From a virus, in IMG/VR virus record IMGVR_UViG_3300021957_000074, positions 1 through 45,494 of that record: a stretch of 45,494 bases of DNA; one strand, 5' to 3'. The translations under genes were made by a program, and so were the position numbers. Below the pieces are notes generated by a model. That model was not told the origin of the DNA and did no database searches. It saw nothing but the letters and a program-made list of their open reading frames with translations. Positions 7,630 to 16,481 of the stretch are shown piece after piece (the stretch's first letter is position 1; each line of letters opens with the position of its first letter).

Positions 7630-9560
7630 CCTTCATGCCCCGATACACCTTCTCTTGCTACTGTCAAGTCACCATGGTCTGTTGCGGTTACATTACTTGA
7701 GTAATCAAACGCATCTATAGTATTGGTGTGGGAATTACTAGAGTATTCACCACCTGAAGTAAAACCTTGAGTGTCGGAAGAGTGACTTGCAGGAAGTTCT
7801 CTCCCTAAACTCAAGTCTCCATGGTCTGTTGCAGTAGTGTTACTTGAGAAATCAAACTTGTCTATAGCATTTTGTTTTACTCCCGATATCCTACCACCAG
7901 ACGAGAAACCTTGTGTAAAAGATGATTGTCCTACTAAATTATACCTTGCTAATGATATATCTCCATGGTCACTTGCTGTTGTGTTGCTTGCGAAGTCGTA
8001 TTTGTCTATATCAGGGTTATTACCTCCACCTACTCCATCAATACCTCCACCACTAAAACCTTGCGATGAAGACGAACATCCAAAACATCCATAATGAGTG
8101 GTTGCTACACTACCATGAGAACTTGCTGTGGTATTGCTAGAAAACTGCATCTTCGATATCTTTCCAACTATAGTCAATGATTGAAGACCACAAGAGGTAA
8201 ACCCATGAGTTGATGATTGAGAAGTCCCTAATAATGACCTATTACTATCCAAGTCTCCATGGTCACTTGCTGTAGTGTTACTTTCAAAATCAAACCTTTG
8301 TATATCAGTAGAGTTGAATGATGAAAATTGCCCTCCCATAGTGAACCCCTGAGTAGTAGAGGAGGTTCCACTAGCATCCCCTTTTGCTTGTGTTAAGTCT
8401 CCATGGTCTGTTGCTGTGGTGTTACTTGCGAAATCAAACTTGTCAATTTGGTTATGATAACCACCAGACTTTCCTCCACTGGAGAACCCTTGTGATGGGG
8501 GAACATATGTAAAGTATCCCCTAACTGCTTTCTCGGTTACCAATAAATCATCGGACTCTTCACTCAACAATACATTAGTAGACACAAACCCATATGATGA
8601 TATATTTGTTGTGCTTTCATTTAGGTATTCGTCTGGGTCAACAGCAACATCACTTAAATTAGACCCATCTCCTTGGAAAGGACCAGTGATGTTAGCAGTT
8701 GAGGTTAGATCACCCTTAACGTCTATGTCGGACTTAATTTTATCACTCATCCTGCCATCCCTGATGAACCATACCCTGCAACTGTCAAGTCTCCATGGTC
8801 ACTTGCGGTAGTGTTACTTGCGAAGTCAAACTTCTCAATATCGGTGATTCCTACGGTATTAATACCACCGAAAGAGATGCCTTCCTCAAATGAAGATGAT
8901 GTAGAGTTATACCTAACTGCCGTAACTAAGTCTCCATGGTTACTTGCTGTTGTGTTACTTGCGAAATCAAACACATGTATGTCCTTAGTATCAGCACCTG
9001 CTCTATACCCTGCGATATTAAACCCTTGAGTTTCTGAAGAACACCCACTACCTATATAACGTGCATTTACTATATCTCCATGGTCTGTTGCGGTAGTGTT
9101 ACTTGAGAAATCAAACTTCTCAATAGTATTTGTGATTGTACTAACCCTTACTCCACCACTAAAAAACCCTTGGGTGTCACTTTCATGACCATTTTGGTAA
9201 AGATGTTTTTCGGTTAAGTCTCCATGGTCACTTGCTGTAGTGTTACTGGAGAAGTCAAACTTCTCAATAATGTCAGTTTTAACAGTGTCAGGTCTTTTAC
9301 CCCCAATAGAGAATCCATGTGTCCTAGAGGAAGCACATGCTTGAAATATCATAGTGCCAACCAAGTCTCCATGTGAACTTGATGTTGTATTTGATGAGAA
9401 CTTGAACTTGTCAATATCTGAAACATTCACACCACCAGTAGTAATCCCTCCTACTTGATAACCTTGGGTTGATGAACTACAACCATTACCACTACTATAG
9501 AATCTAGGAACTGTCAAGTCTCCATGGTCAACAGCAGTTACATTACTTGCGAAATCGCAT
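6570..9560 (-). repeat. About eighteen degenerate ~147-bp repeats across the three kelch-like genes
   Basis: Each unit carries a nearly constant 40-50 bp core around CCATGGT (encoding D-H-G) and a SNTTA segment, separated by variable DNA. The cores of the three genes are similar enough to support recombination between genes. Confidence 0.85.
7626..8750 (-). CDS. Kelch-like repeat tail fibre, copy 2 (374 aa)
   Basis: Same plan as its neighbours: an N-terminal SDIDVKGDLTSTANITGPFQGDGSNLSD module, a short linker with LLSEESDDLLVTEKAVRGY, then six repeats of the type GFSSGG...IDKFDFASNTTATDHGDL. The variable residues fall between the conserved DHGDL and GF.SGG cores, which would be the loops of the blades. 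It overlaps genes on both sides by 4 bp (ATGA), so the trio is co-translated. Probably the product of tandem duplication followed by divergence. Confidence 0.85.
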   Translation of the reverse strand: MSDKIKSDIDVKGDLTSTANITGPFQGDGSNLSDVAVDPDEYLNESTTNISSYGFVSTNVLLSEESDDLLVTEKAVRGYFTYVPPSQGFSSGGKSGGYHNQIDKFDFASNTTATDHGDLTQAKGDASGTSSTTQGFTMGGQFSSFNSTDIQRFDFESNTTASDHGDLDSNRSLLGTSQSSTHGFTSCGLQSLTIVGKISKMQFSSNTTASSHGSVATTHYGCFGCSSSSQGFSGGGIDGVGGGNNPDIDKYDFASNTTASDHGDISLARYNLVGQSSFTQGFSSGGRISGVKQNAIDKFDFSSNTTATDHGDLSLGRELPASHSSDTQGFTSGGEYSSNSHTNTIDAFDYSSNVTATDHGDLTVAREGVSGHEG

Positions 9561-9871
9561 TTATCAATAGTCGCAAGTCGCAAGTTTCCACCAGAATTAA
9601 ATGCTCTTGATGGTGATAGTGTTTCATATGTTATATATTCTTTTATACTTTTCTGTGTAGGAACCTTAGTTTGACTTTCACTAGAGAAATCATATTCATT
9701 TATAACCCATGTGTATCCACTTGTGCTTGTATCAGTTGTTGGTATTGCGTCTGGGTCCGTGGGGACTATGTTTGTTAAACCAGAACCATCCCCATAGAAA
9801 GCACCACTAATAGTACCTGTTGATGTTATATCTCCATCAACTTTAACATCTGATTTGAACTCATATGACAT
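8747..9871 (-). CDS. Kelch-like repeat tail fibre, copy 1 (374 aa)
   Basis: N-terminal module SDVKVDGDITSTGTISGAFYGDGSGLTN, linker YDFSSESQTKVPTQKSIKEYITY, then six repeats around FDFASNTTASDHGDLT with interspersed variable segments. It starts with TAATG coupling to the long 7-residue-repeat fibre upstream. The shared N-terminal module of the three paralogues may attach them to the same virion partner while the propeller faces bind different receptors. That is inference from their arrangement. Confidence 0.85.
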   Translation of the reverse strand: MSYEFKSDVKVDGDITSTGTISGAFYGDGSGLTNIVPTDPDAIPTTDTSTSGYTWVINEYDFSSESQTKVPTQKSIKEYITYETLSPSRAFNSGGNLRLATIDKCDFASNVTAVDHGDLTVPRFYSSGNGCSSSTQGYQVGGITTGGVNVSDIDKFKFSSNTTSSSHGDLVGTMIFQACASSRTHGFSIGGKRPDTVKTDIIEKFDFSSNTTASDHGDLTEKHLYQNGHESDTQGFFSGGVRVSTITNTIEKFDFSSNTTATDHGDIVNARYIGSGCSSETQGFNIAGYRAGADTKDIHVFDFASNTTASNHGDLVTAVRYNSTSSSFEEGISFGGINTVGITDIEKFDFASNTTASDHGDLTVAGYGSSGMAG

Positions 9872-11487
9872 TACGATATTACTTTAACAGTATATTGGTT
9901 GGTTGTGGGTGTTGTAGTAAAGTCTAAACTAATTGCTGTGGTTGATGTTGCTGTGGTTGATACTTGAACCAACTCATCACTAGTATTATCCCTAACACTA
10001 ACGACAACATCCTTAGTTCCAAGACTGTGAGTTATTGTGATAGGGTTAGTGGAACCATCCCCAACCGTAGCATCTGTATATTTACCAAGATCACTAAACG
10101 CAACGGTTTTTAGATAATTACTATCACTAGCATCTCTAACCAAGACCTCATCGGTTGGTTGAACACTTGTAATAGCACTCGTAGCATCAATAGTTGCTTG
10201 GGTTGAGTCGATGGATAGTGTTCCTAGATAAGTATCACCATTCACATCTGTGTAGTTGTCAATAGCACTTGATAGTTGGGTAAGAGTAACTGTACCATTG
10301 GTTGAGTCTGTAAAACGCATAACGTTACCACTAACATCAACATAAGTAGAAGTGCCTTCTATAAGAAGTCTCTGTGCTTGGAGGTCATCCCCACACACTA
10401 ACCTATTCGCTGCTCCACGATAAAGAGTAACGTCTGTAGAACCTGACCCTCCACCCCATTTTAGGTTACCATCTGTATTTATGGTAAATCTATCATTACC
10501 ACTACCACCTACCCTTGCCTTGAAGATAGTCGCATTAGCACTACTTCTAATATTCAAAACGGCATCTCTGTCAAGGGTTATGTAACTTGTAGCACCATTA
10601 TTTACTGATAGTATCGAACCATCAAAGGTCAAACTAGAGTCACCTTCAACTGTATTGGCATCGGTGAAGATTGCTAGTTGATTGTCTACTGGGGTTCCTG
10701 TCTTAGAAACATCTCCCAAACCAGTAGCACTAAAGGTTCCATTTACTGTTAGGTCACCTGTGATAGTATCTCCAGTAATATTAACATATCTAGAATCTAA
10801 AGTAGTTCCATCTTCTATGTTGTCTAAACGAGTTTCATGGGTTGAAATATCCCCAGTATTAGTTGAGATATTACCTGCATTGGTTGAAATGTTTCCAGTA
10901 TTAGTGGAGATGTTCCCAGTGTTAGTGGAGATGTTCCCTGCATTGGTTGAAATATTCCCTGCATTGGTTGAAATATTCCCTGCGTTAGTAGATATGTCTC
11001 CAGTATTAGCGGAGATGTTCCCTGCATTGGTTGAAATATCAGTATCATTACTAGAGATTTGTGCTTGTAAACTATCAAACGAACTTACATAGTATCCACT
11101 ACCACTTAGTTGTTTGGTGTCTGTATCATAAATGACTATCTCATTATCACTAATGTTATCTGTCCTAGTGGCAACTATTTGCTCACTGCCTACTTCTCCA
11201 ATCTTGAAGAGGTCATCATTCTCATCAAATACAATGCGATAATTGGTCAATAAACCCCTATCAACCTCAAACCCTGCATATTGGGTCGCAACACCACTTA
11301 CAGGTGCTCCTGATAGGTAATTTACGACTGTGATGGGGTCTACGATGTAAGTCTCCCCATAGGTATATGAGTTTCCTATAATTGAAGTGTCTCCAGTTAC
11401 AGTTAGTTCCCCATTTACAGTTAGGTCACCTTGTGTGGTCCAATCACTTGGAAATGTTGGGACTTGGGTTATATTTCCTACAATCAT
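9871..11487 (-). CDS. 538-aa tail fibre with a 7-residue-repeat stalk
   Basis: Residues 1-50 start like other fibre proteins (GDLTVNGELTVTGDTSIIGNSYTYGE). Residues 130-220 are about twelve tandem heptads of NIST-N-[AT]-G, then HETRLDNIEDGTTLDSRY, a classic start of a trimeric stalk. Another GDTITGDLTVNGTFSATG module and a beta-rich C-terminus follow (residues 260-538). It is followed directly by the three kelch-like genes (TAATG junction), so it may form the shaft to which they attach. That partnership is inferred from gene order only. Confidence 0.88.
   Translation of the reverse strand: MIVGNITQVPTFPSDWTTQGDLTVNGELTVTGDTSIIGNSYTYGETYIVDPITVVNYLSGAPVSGVATQYAGFEVDRGLLTNYRIVFDENDDLFKIGEVGSEQIVATRTDNISDNEIVIYDTDTKQLSGSGYYVSSFDSLQAQISSNDTDISTNAGNISANTGDISTNAGNISTNAGNISTNAGNISTNTGNISTNTGNISTNAGNISTNTGDISTHETRLDNIEDGTTLDSRYVNITGDTITGDLTVNGTFSATGLGDVSKTGTPVDNQLAIFTDANTVEGDSSLTFDGSILSVNNGATSYITLDRDAVLNIRSSANATIFKARVGGSGNDRFTINTDGNLKWGGGSGSTDVTLYRGAANRLVCGDDLQAQRLLIEGTSTYVDVSGNVMRFTDSTNGTVTLTQLSSAIDNYTDVNGDTYLGTLSIDSTQATIDATSAITSVQPTDEVLVRDASDSNYLKTVAFSDLGKYTDATVGDGSTNPITITHSLGTKDVVVSVRDNTSDELVQVSTTATSTTAISLDFTTTPTTNQYTVKVIS
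10846..11040 (-). repeat. 21-bp tandem repeats encoding the fibre heptads
   Basis: About nine to twelve units of 21 bp, each encoding NISTN[AT]G with synonymous variation. A shorter stretch of the same unit occurs in the other fibre gene near 3,400-3,480. Confidence 0.88.
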
Positions 11488-11496
11488 TGGATTTCC

Positions 11497-11799
11497 TTAG
11501 AAATTGTTTGTGTCTCTAGTTGAAATAGCAACACTAACTCCACTAGCAGTTATAGGTTTGACTATTCTTAGTCTTGCAGGACAATAGATGCCAATAGCAT
11601 TGCTCTCAGAGGTTAATGATATACTAACACCATACTGCATTAGTTGTTCCCATGTAGTACCATCAATTGAAAACTCCACAGTTACTACTTCACCTGTGCT
11701 AAGTCCTGTAGCAAACAATGCGACTTGTTGATTTGCCTCGAATGAAAAGGATGGGTATACTGTTTCTGCATCCGTGCTATTATTTATCAATGTGTTCAT
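11497..11799 (-). CDS. 100-aa beta-rich hypothetical structural protein
   Basis: Not recognised. The sequence alternates hydrophobic and polar residues as in a beta sandwich (ALFATGLSTGEVVTVEFSIDGTTWEQL), with no signal or membrane span. It is the first gene behind the TATAAATA motif at 11,823-11,830 and has an AGGAG SD. It lies between the capsid unit and the fibre unit, which suits a small virion protein such as a decoration or fibre-base protein. Confidence 0.78.
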   Translation of the reverse strand: MNTLINNSTDAETVYPSFSFEANQQVALFATGLSTGEVVTVEFSIDGTTWEQLMQYGVSISLTSESNAIGIYCPARLRIVKPITASGVSVAISTRDTNNF

Positions 11800-11822
11800 G
11801 TATTGCTCCTGTCCTACAGTGG

Positions 11823-11830
11823 TATTTATA
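11823..11830 (-). promoter_or_regulatory. TATAAATA late-type promoter for the fibre unit
   Basis: Minus-strand TATAAATA, 24 nt upstream of the ATG at 11,799 and just beyond the terminator at 11,845-11,892. Transcription therefore appears to stop and restart between the capsid and fibre genes. Confidence 0.65.
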
Positions 11831-11844
11831 TATTATGTTCTCAT

Positions 11845-11892
11845 ATAAAGAAAAAGGGACTGATAGAAGTATAACCTCCACCAATCCCTTTT
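11845..11892 (-). terminator. Intrinsic terminator after the capsid unit
   Basis: On the minus strand, AAAAGGGA pairs with TCCCTTTT (8 bp), and the 3' side runs into TTCTTT. The loop is long, about 25 nt. It lies just past the stop of the 133-aa gene. Confidence 0.6.
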
Positions 11893-11905
11893 ATATATGT
11901 TTGAC

Positions 11906-12307
11906 CTAGAGGTCTTCTAATTGTGCGTATAGTGCGAAAACACTTACTTTACCAGAGTCCAAGTCTGCACCAATGGTGAGATCAATTGTATCTGCTGAAG
12001 TATAAAGTTTACCCGCTGCATAAGCACCGTCACCTACAACGACACCAGTAGCACTGGTATCAATGACTGTATCCCACCCATCGGCATCGTCTGCGTCACC
12101 AAGGGTGTGCGAACCAGTTTCTGCTGTCAAAACATTAACACCAACCTTGAACACGAATGCTCCTGCTGGAATGTCAAGTGCTTCAACCACATCAAGGTCG
12201 GCAACATTTAGTTCAGAGAAATCCAAAGTGTTCTCTGCTTTTACAAGAATGGTTTTTTCCATTTCCACTGCTTGTTTCTTGTCTACGAAAGTTGTTACTG
12301 TACTCAT
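11906..12307 (-). CDS. 133-aa capsid decoration-like protein
   Basis: Lies 18 bp downstream of the coat gene with an AGGAGG SD. The protein is acidic and beta-rich, with the pattern LDIPAGAFVFKVGVNVLTAETG...GDADDADGWDTV...IDLTIGADLDSGKVSVFALYAQL, typical of small jelly-roll or head-decoration proteins found beside phage coat genes. No membrane segment is present. Decoration of the mature capsid is an inference from position and fold impression. It closes a transcription unit, with the terminator at 11,845-11,892. Confidence 0.75.
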   Translation of the reverse strand: MSTVTTFVDKKQAVEMEKTILVKAENTLDFSELNVADLDVVEALDIPAGAFVFKVGVNVLTAETGSHTLGDADDADGWDTVIDTSATGVVVGDGAYAAGKLYTSADTIDLTIGADLDSGKVSVFALYAQLEDL

Positions 12308-12325
12308 TTTCTTATCCTCCTAGAA

Positions 12326-13303
12326 TTAAAGTGCTGTACGAGCAGTGTAAACTGCCATTGAACCATAGTCATTTCCGTCAAATACGGGTTTTGCTGTACC
12401 GAAAATCAATTGGATAGCAACACCTTTCTCTGCACCATAATCGAACTCGTCTTCAACGATCTGAGGACGCATTCCATAACCACAAACAAGTGATTGTTGT
12501 CCAAGAAGGACTGCTTTAGCACCTGCTGTAGATCCACCTGCTCCCCAATCAACTGTGACTGGTACTCTTTCAGATTCCTTGATGATTACATTGTCCCATA
12601 CTCCAAGAGCACCTGTAAAGATAGGATTCTTTTCCGATCTTGCTTGTGCTTCTCGTTGTGCTTGTGTGAAAGTGGAATCAATCTTCAAGTCATATGCTTG
12701 ATGAGGGTGAACCAAGAGAACATAGTATTCTCCACCATCAACCTTAACAGGTTTGATAGGAGTGAAAGCACGATTGTCTCCAGTCTTTGCGATAGCACGA
12801 AGTTTAGAAATCAAAGAAGGGGTAATCTTGTCTGCGATAGTCGCAGTAGATGTTGCCGATCCAGAATAAACAATCTTACTAGGTGAAGCATTGATAGCAT
12901 CAAAGAAGAGTTCGTCTACTTTTTCTACTGCCCAATCCTTGATTGCTGTACGAGTTTCTTCAGGAAGAGAGAACATTGCTCTCTGGTCTGATAGAAGTGA
13001 GTCGTAAGATACTGCGTGTCTGTACTCATTAAGAGTAAGGTCTGTAGTGTTGGATACCAATGATTCTTCTTTACCACGAAGAGTTTCACCATTAGTGACT
13101 CCTGCACCTGTCAATCGGTTACGAATTGCAAAACGCAATCGGTCACCTTTCTTTGCCATAAAGTCTTCTTTCGTATGAACGATTGCTGAACTTCCACCTT
13201 GCATTTTAGCAAAGAATGGTTCAATAATCATGTCACGGAAGAGTTCCTCTGACCATAATTTTACTGCCTCGTTTGCCGAGGTTGATACTTGTGATTTACT
13301 CAT
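12326..13303 (-). CDS. Major capsid protein, N4-gp56 / DUF4043 type (phage A)
   Basis: 325 residues. The N-terminal third (ANEAVKLWSEELFRDMIIEPFFAKMQG...KKGDRLRFAIRNRLTGAGVTNGETLRGKEESLVSNTTDLTLNEYRHAVSYDS) carries the recognisable pattern of the N4-gp56-like coat family, an HK97-fold shell protein. The body includes LVHPHQAYDLK and the C-terminus DYGAEKGVAIQLIFGTAKPVFDG. SD AAGGAGC is well placed. It follows the scaffold gene as in P22 and shares no visible similarity with the coat gene of the second module at 40,547-41,509. Confidence 0.92.
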   Translation of the reverse strand: MSKSQVSTSANEAVKLWSEELFRDMIIEPFFAKMQGGSSAIVHTKEDFMAKKGDRLRFAIRNRLTGAGVTNGETLRGKEESLVSNTTDLTLNEYRHAVSYDSLLSDQRAMFSLPEETRTAIKDWAVEKVDELFFDAINASPSKIVYSGSATSTATIADKITPSLISKLRAIAKTGDNRAFTPIKPVKVDGGEYYVLLVHPHQAYDLKIDSTFTQAQREAQARSEKNPIFTGALGVWDNVIIKESERVPVTVDWGAGGSTAGAKAVLLGQQSLVCGYGMRPQIVEDEFDYGAEKGVAIQLIFGTAKPVFDGNDYGSMAVYTARTAL

Positions 13304-13335
13304 TTTACTGCTCCTTGTTTGTTAGTTTTTGAGTA

Positions 13336-14205
13336 TTATTTTCCATAGAAACCCATTTCTGTAAGTCTCTTTTGAATCTCGTCCCTAGACATTGATCTAA
13401 GTTGAGAGTCGGTGATTTCCTTGGAAGAAGAAGCAGATTGTTTACCTTTGATAGTAGGAGTCTTCTTGCTATTCTTAGCAATTTGTTTAATAGTCTCTTT
13501 CCCATTGTTTCGGATATTCTCCATCTCTTTTTTCAAGGATGCTCGTTTGGCAAATTGAATTGCCAAGAGAGGGTCTGTTTGAACAGTTTGTTGTAACATT
13601 TGCAAACTAGGTTCGGCAATACCATCTTCCTTTCCTACCCCTAGGATTGCTCCCTTTAGTTCATCAAAGTTAGGAACGGTGTTATATACATGTTGCATAT
13701 TTTGATTTACCCATTGCTCTTGTTTCTGTCTTTGCTGTTGTATAGCATTATCTCTCTTTTGAAGTTCCTTTGATAATGCTTCTTGAGGATTCTTTACAAA
13801 ATCATCTAGAAAATCACCATTTGGTTCTTCGGTTTGACTTTGTTGTTGGTTCTGAAGTTGTTGTTGTTGAAACTTACGCAACTGGGACAACTCTTGAGAA
13901 TGCTTACCTATAAGTTTCTCGGCATTGCTGTACCTGTTTTTGTAATTATCTAACTCCTTCTTCAATGCCTCAACATCGTCTGAAGTTTCTTCCATTTCAG
14001 TGTCTCCTTCTTGTGAAGGTTCTGTAACTTCAGTGGTAGGTTGTTCTACGTCTGGTGAGATTTCATCAACCTCTTGTGTAGTTTCCTCTACCGTTTCGTC
14101 TCCTGTATCTTCGTTTGGTTCGGGTGGACTCTGCGTATCCTCTGCATTCAAGAATGCTTGAGGGTCAAAATCATTACCATTCCTTACTTCTGACCTATTT
14201 GACAT
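13336..14205 (-). CDS. Scaffolding protein (phage A)
   Basis: 289 residues, very polar. Residues 1-80 are acidic (many E, D, T, P), residues 85-190 are Q-rich and helical (LRKFQQQQLQNQQQSQ), and the C-terminal 80 residues are basic (KKTPTIKGKQSASSSKEITDSQLRSMSRDEIQKRLTEMG). An acidic-to-basic helical protein directly upstream of the coat gene is the standard form of a phage scaffold, whose basic C-terminus binds coat. A leader of about 80 nt separates the gene from its TATAAATA motif. Confidence 0.85.
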   Translation of the reverse strand: MSNRSEVRNGNDFDPQAFLNAEDTQSPPEPNEDTGDETVEETTQEVDEISPDVEQPTTEVTEPSQEGDTEMEETSDDVEALKKELDNYKNRYSNAEKLIGKHSQELSQLRKFQQQQLQNQQQSQTEEPNGDFLDDFVKNPQEALSKELQKRDNAIQQQRQKQEQWVNQNMQHVYNTVPNFDELKGAILGVGKEDGIAEPSLQMLQQTVQTDPLLAIQFAKRASLKKEMENIRNNGKETIKQIAKNSKKTPTIKGKQSASSSKEITDSQLRSMSRDEIQKRLTEMGFYGK

Positions 14206-14284
14206 ATAAACTCCTTTGTAAAATTGGGTTCTAACGAGTATCCCTGTGGAGATTGAGTTCCATAAATGGGGTTTCTCATAACTT

Positions 14285-14292
14285 TATTTATA
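14285..14292 (-). promoter_or_regulatory. TATAAATA late-type promoter for scaffold and coat
   Basis: Minus-strand TATAAATA in the 115-bp gap between portal and scaffold, about 80 nt upstream of the scaffold ATG at 14,205. The untranslated leader is the longest among these units, which may allow extra control of coat expression. Confidence 0.6.
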
Positions 14293-14320
14293 ATAATTAT
14301 ATTTTATGTGTTGTGTTTTT

Positions 14321-16438
14321 TTATAATTCTTGCTCACCCATCAACATTTGTTGTTGTGGATTCAACGAAGCACCTTGGACTCCCCCTTGAGGTTGTCCGC
14401 CATCTTCACCCTTGGCAATGACAGTTTTCTGTATTTCTGTATCGTATTTCTTTTGCTCTGCTTGTTGTTGTGCCTGTGCTTGTGCCTGTATCATGCCTAG
14501 AATCTCATCCTTGTTAGGTAGGTCACTAGATTGTATAAGAACGTCAGGAGGGACTGGAAGACCATATTTGACCATCTCAAGCAACAATGAAAAGTTAGCA
14601 CTACGAGTAGTAGGACTATTAGCAGATACTTCAATAGCAATATCCAACTCTTCTAGACCATTATCATTTAATAATCTTTCTACTGCCATCTCTTGCTTTT
14701 GAATCTTCACTTGGTCCTCTTCAGTTTGAGGGTTTTGGTTACTAATCAAACGCATTAGTCTATCATTAGAGTAAACCTTTTGAACAGTCTTTAATATATT
14801 CTTTGCTAATAGTCTCTTTGCTTGTGCTAGGTTGTCAAACAAGAACTCATTAGCAGTTAGGACATTCCTTCTCTTCTCTATGATAGCAACTGAGGATACT
14901 TCTCTCTCACTAAACCCTAAAGTCTCTGGAGAGATGTTCATAACTGTCATCAACTTCTCACTTGCTAGTTGTTGCATACCTACCAACTCACTTGGCATCC
15001 TTGTTCCTTGTGTTTGGATAGGGGTTTGGTTTATGTCACGAACTTTACCTGTCCATCCTGCCTTTGATAAGTCCCTCTTCCATTGATTCTCTTCTCTTGT
15101 GGTATCAAAGGTCTTATCATCATAGAAATACCCATAGGATGCCACCCTATTGACGATATCAAGGGACTGAGAGTGTCTTTTGTTTATCTCTCGTTGAATA
15201 TCCTTCACATCCTCTATCTTACCATAGAACTGACCCTTGGATGTTCTCTTAGCATATACTGGAATCACTGGAAAGAAGTCTTGTTCCTCTATTTTCTCAT
15301 CCAAGATGATATCTCCTGCACATGTAGTCACCTTCATGTTGAACATTGTCCTTACGATAACCTCTATACCAATACCTTCCAATGCTTTTATCTCTTTTTC
15401 TGTCAAATCATTAACAGTGTCAACGAAAACATCATCATAACTAACCACTGAGTATGCTGTAAGATAATTCTTCTCCCATATCTCTTTCACAGTAATCATT
15501 TGCTTGTCAACATCAACAATATCCATGAGATTACCTTCGTCTAGACGATATTCCATACCCTCTATAGTAGTATTTCGTTTACCAAACTCTATTTCCTCTG
15601 CCTTATGGTATAAAGTATCAATATCATCCTTCTTTTTAGGGAACATCAACTTCAATTTCTTCTTAGGGATGATCTCACTCTTGATAATATACTCACAGTC
15701 ACTCAAATCTGCTTTATCATGTGGTCCAAACTGTGCGGAGTTCCATGGTAGTCTCTCAACACATATCTTTCCAAACATATTCTCGTTATAGTCTACATAT
15801 TGGTGGTAAATACCTCTACCTACGGATGTTTCATCCTTGAATACCTCACTTTCAGTTACATGGAAGTTGTTAGTGTCCAAAATATTCTTTACTGTCTCAG
15901 TTGCGACTTGAGATACATCATTATCACCACTCTCAATAGGGAATGCTCTAACATCAGTACGATTTTGACGTTGGAAACCACATAATAGGTCAACCTTACT
16001 CGCAATCTCGTTGATTGTAATAGCAGGTCTATCTTCCTCTGCTAATTTTGCTTTGTCGGAGTCACTCCATTGCTTTCCTGCGTAGAAATCTTCACTCTCT
16101 TCACCCTTCTGGACACTCTCCTTCTCTAATTCAATGACTTCCTCTGCTAATTTCTTGAACTTACTCTTCTTTTCAGTCTCAGTGAGGTCATCATCGTCTG
16201 TTTTATCAACACTAAACTCAATTGGTGCTTCAATAGCATGAGTATGTGATGATTTTCCCGATGGTAACAAGTCTACAGTGCCATCTCCGTTCAATACTGC
16301 TTCATGGGAGTGACCATTTGCTTCTCCTACGACTGGTTCCAACTTTTCAGTCTCCATACCATTCATGTCAGTCTCTTTTACAGACCTAACATACACGATG
16401 TGGGTGTGTCTCTTGTCTTTTGTGCTTCTATACAACAT
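14321..16438 (-). CDS. Portal protein, P22 gp1-like, with HxH-rich N-terminus
   Basis: 705 residues, near the 725 of P22 portal. Residues 90-600 match the family in character: DFYAGKQWSDSDKAKLAEEDRPAITINEIASKVDLLCGFQRQNRTDVRAFP, then VGRGIYHQYVDYNENMFGKICVERLPWNSAQFGP. A Q-rich C-terminus resembles the barrel tail. The first 70 residues are unusual, with three HxH motifs at H11/H13, H43/H45 and H65/H67, the latter two in a GHSH...SSHTH pair as in metal-binding phage modules. The portal forms the dodecameric DNA gate and docks TerL. It has an AAGGAC SD and its own promoter. Confidence 0.92.
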   Translation of the reverse strand: MLYRSTKDKRHTHIVYVRSVKETDMNGMETEKLEPVVGEANGHSHEAVLNGDGTVDLLPSGKSSHTHAIEAPIEFSVDKTDDDDLTETEKKSKFKKLAEEVIELEKESVQKGEESEDFYAGKQWSDSDKAKLAEEDRPAITINEIASKVDLLCGFQRQNRTDVRAFPIESGDNDVSQVATETVKNILDTNNFHVTESEVFKDETSVGRGIYHQYVDYNENMFGKICVERLPWNSAQFGPHDKADLSDCEYIIKSEIIPKKKLKLMFPKKKDDIDTLYHKAEEIEFGKRNTTIEGMEYRLDEGNLMDIVDVDKQMITVKEIWEKNYLTAYSVVSYDDVFVDTVNDLTEKEIKALEGIGIEVIVRTMFNMKVTTCAGDIILDEKIEEQDFFPVIPVYAKRTSKGQFYGKIEDVKDIQREINKRHSQSLDIVNRVASYGYFYDDKTFDTTREENQWKRDLSKAGWTGKVRDINQTPIQTQGTRMPSELVGMQQLASEKLMTVMNISPETLGFSEREVSSVAIIEKRRNVLTANEFLFDNLAQAKRLLAKNILKTVQKVYSNDRLMRLISNQNPQTEEDQVKIQKQEMAVERLLNDNGLEELDIAIEVSANSPTTRSANFSLLLEMVKYGLPVPPDVLIQSSDLPNKDEILGMIQAQAQAQQQAEQKKYDTEIQKTVIAKGEDGGQPQGGVQGASLNPQQQMLMGEQEL

Positions 16439-16471
16439 ATCTACGTCCTTTAAGGGTAATTATACTACACA

Positions 16472-16479
16472 TATTTATA
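16472..16479 (-). promoter_or_regulatory. TATAAATA late-type promoter for the portal gene
   Basis: Minus-strand TATAAATA, 34 nt upstream of the portal ATG at 16,438, in the gap after the 239-aa gene. Confidence 0.6.
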
Positions 16480-16481
16480 TA

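Noticed and set aside
6570-9560. Spaced ~147-bp repeats as a CRISPR-like or mobile repeat.
   Set aside because: The conserved cores are codons of the kelch-like repeats in three open genes.
10846-11040. Regular 21-bp repeats as a CRISPR array.
   Set aside because: There are no spacers, the units are in frame and encode fibre heptads, and no cas genes are present.
10682-11092. A long plus-strand frame opposite the heptad repeats, with many PALVE units.
   Set aside because: It is the complement of the 21-bp repeats in the fibre gene and has no SD or promoter. The same holds for the long plus-strand frames opposite other late genes.
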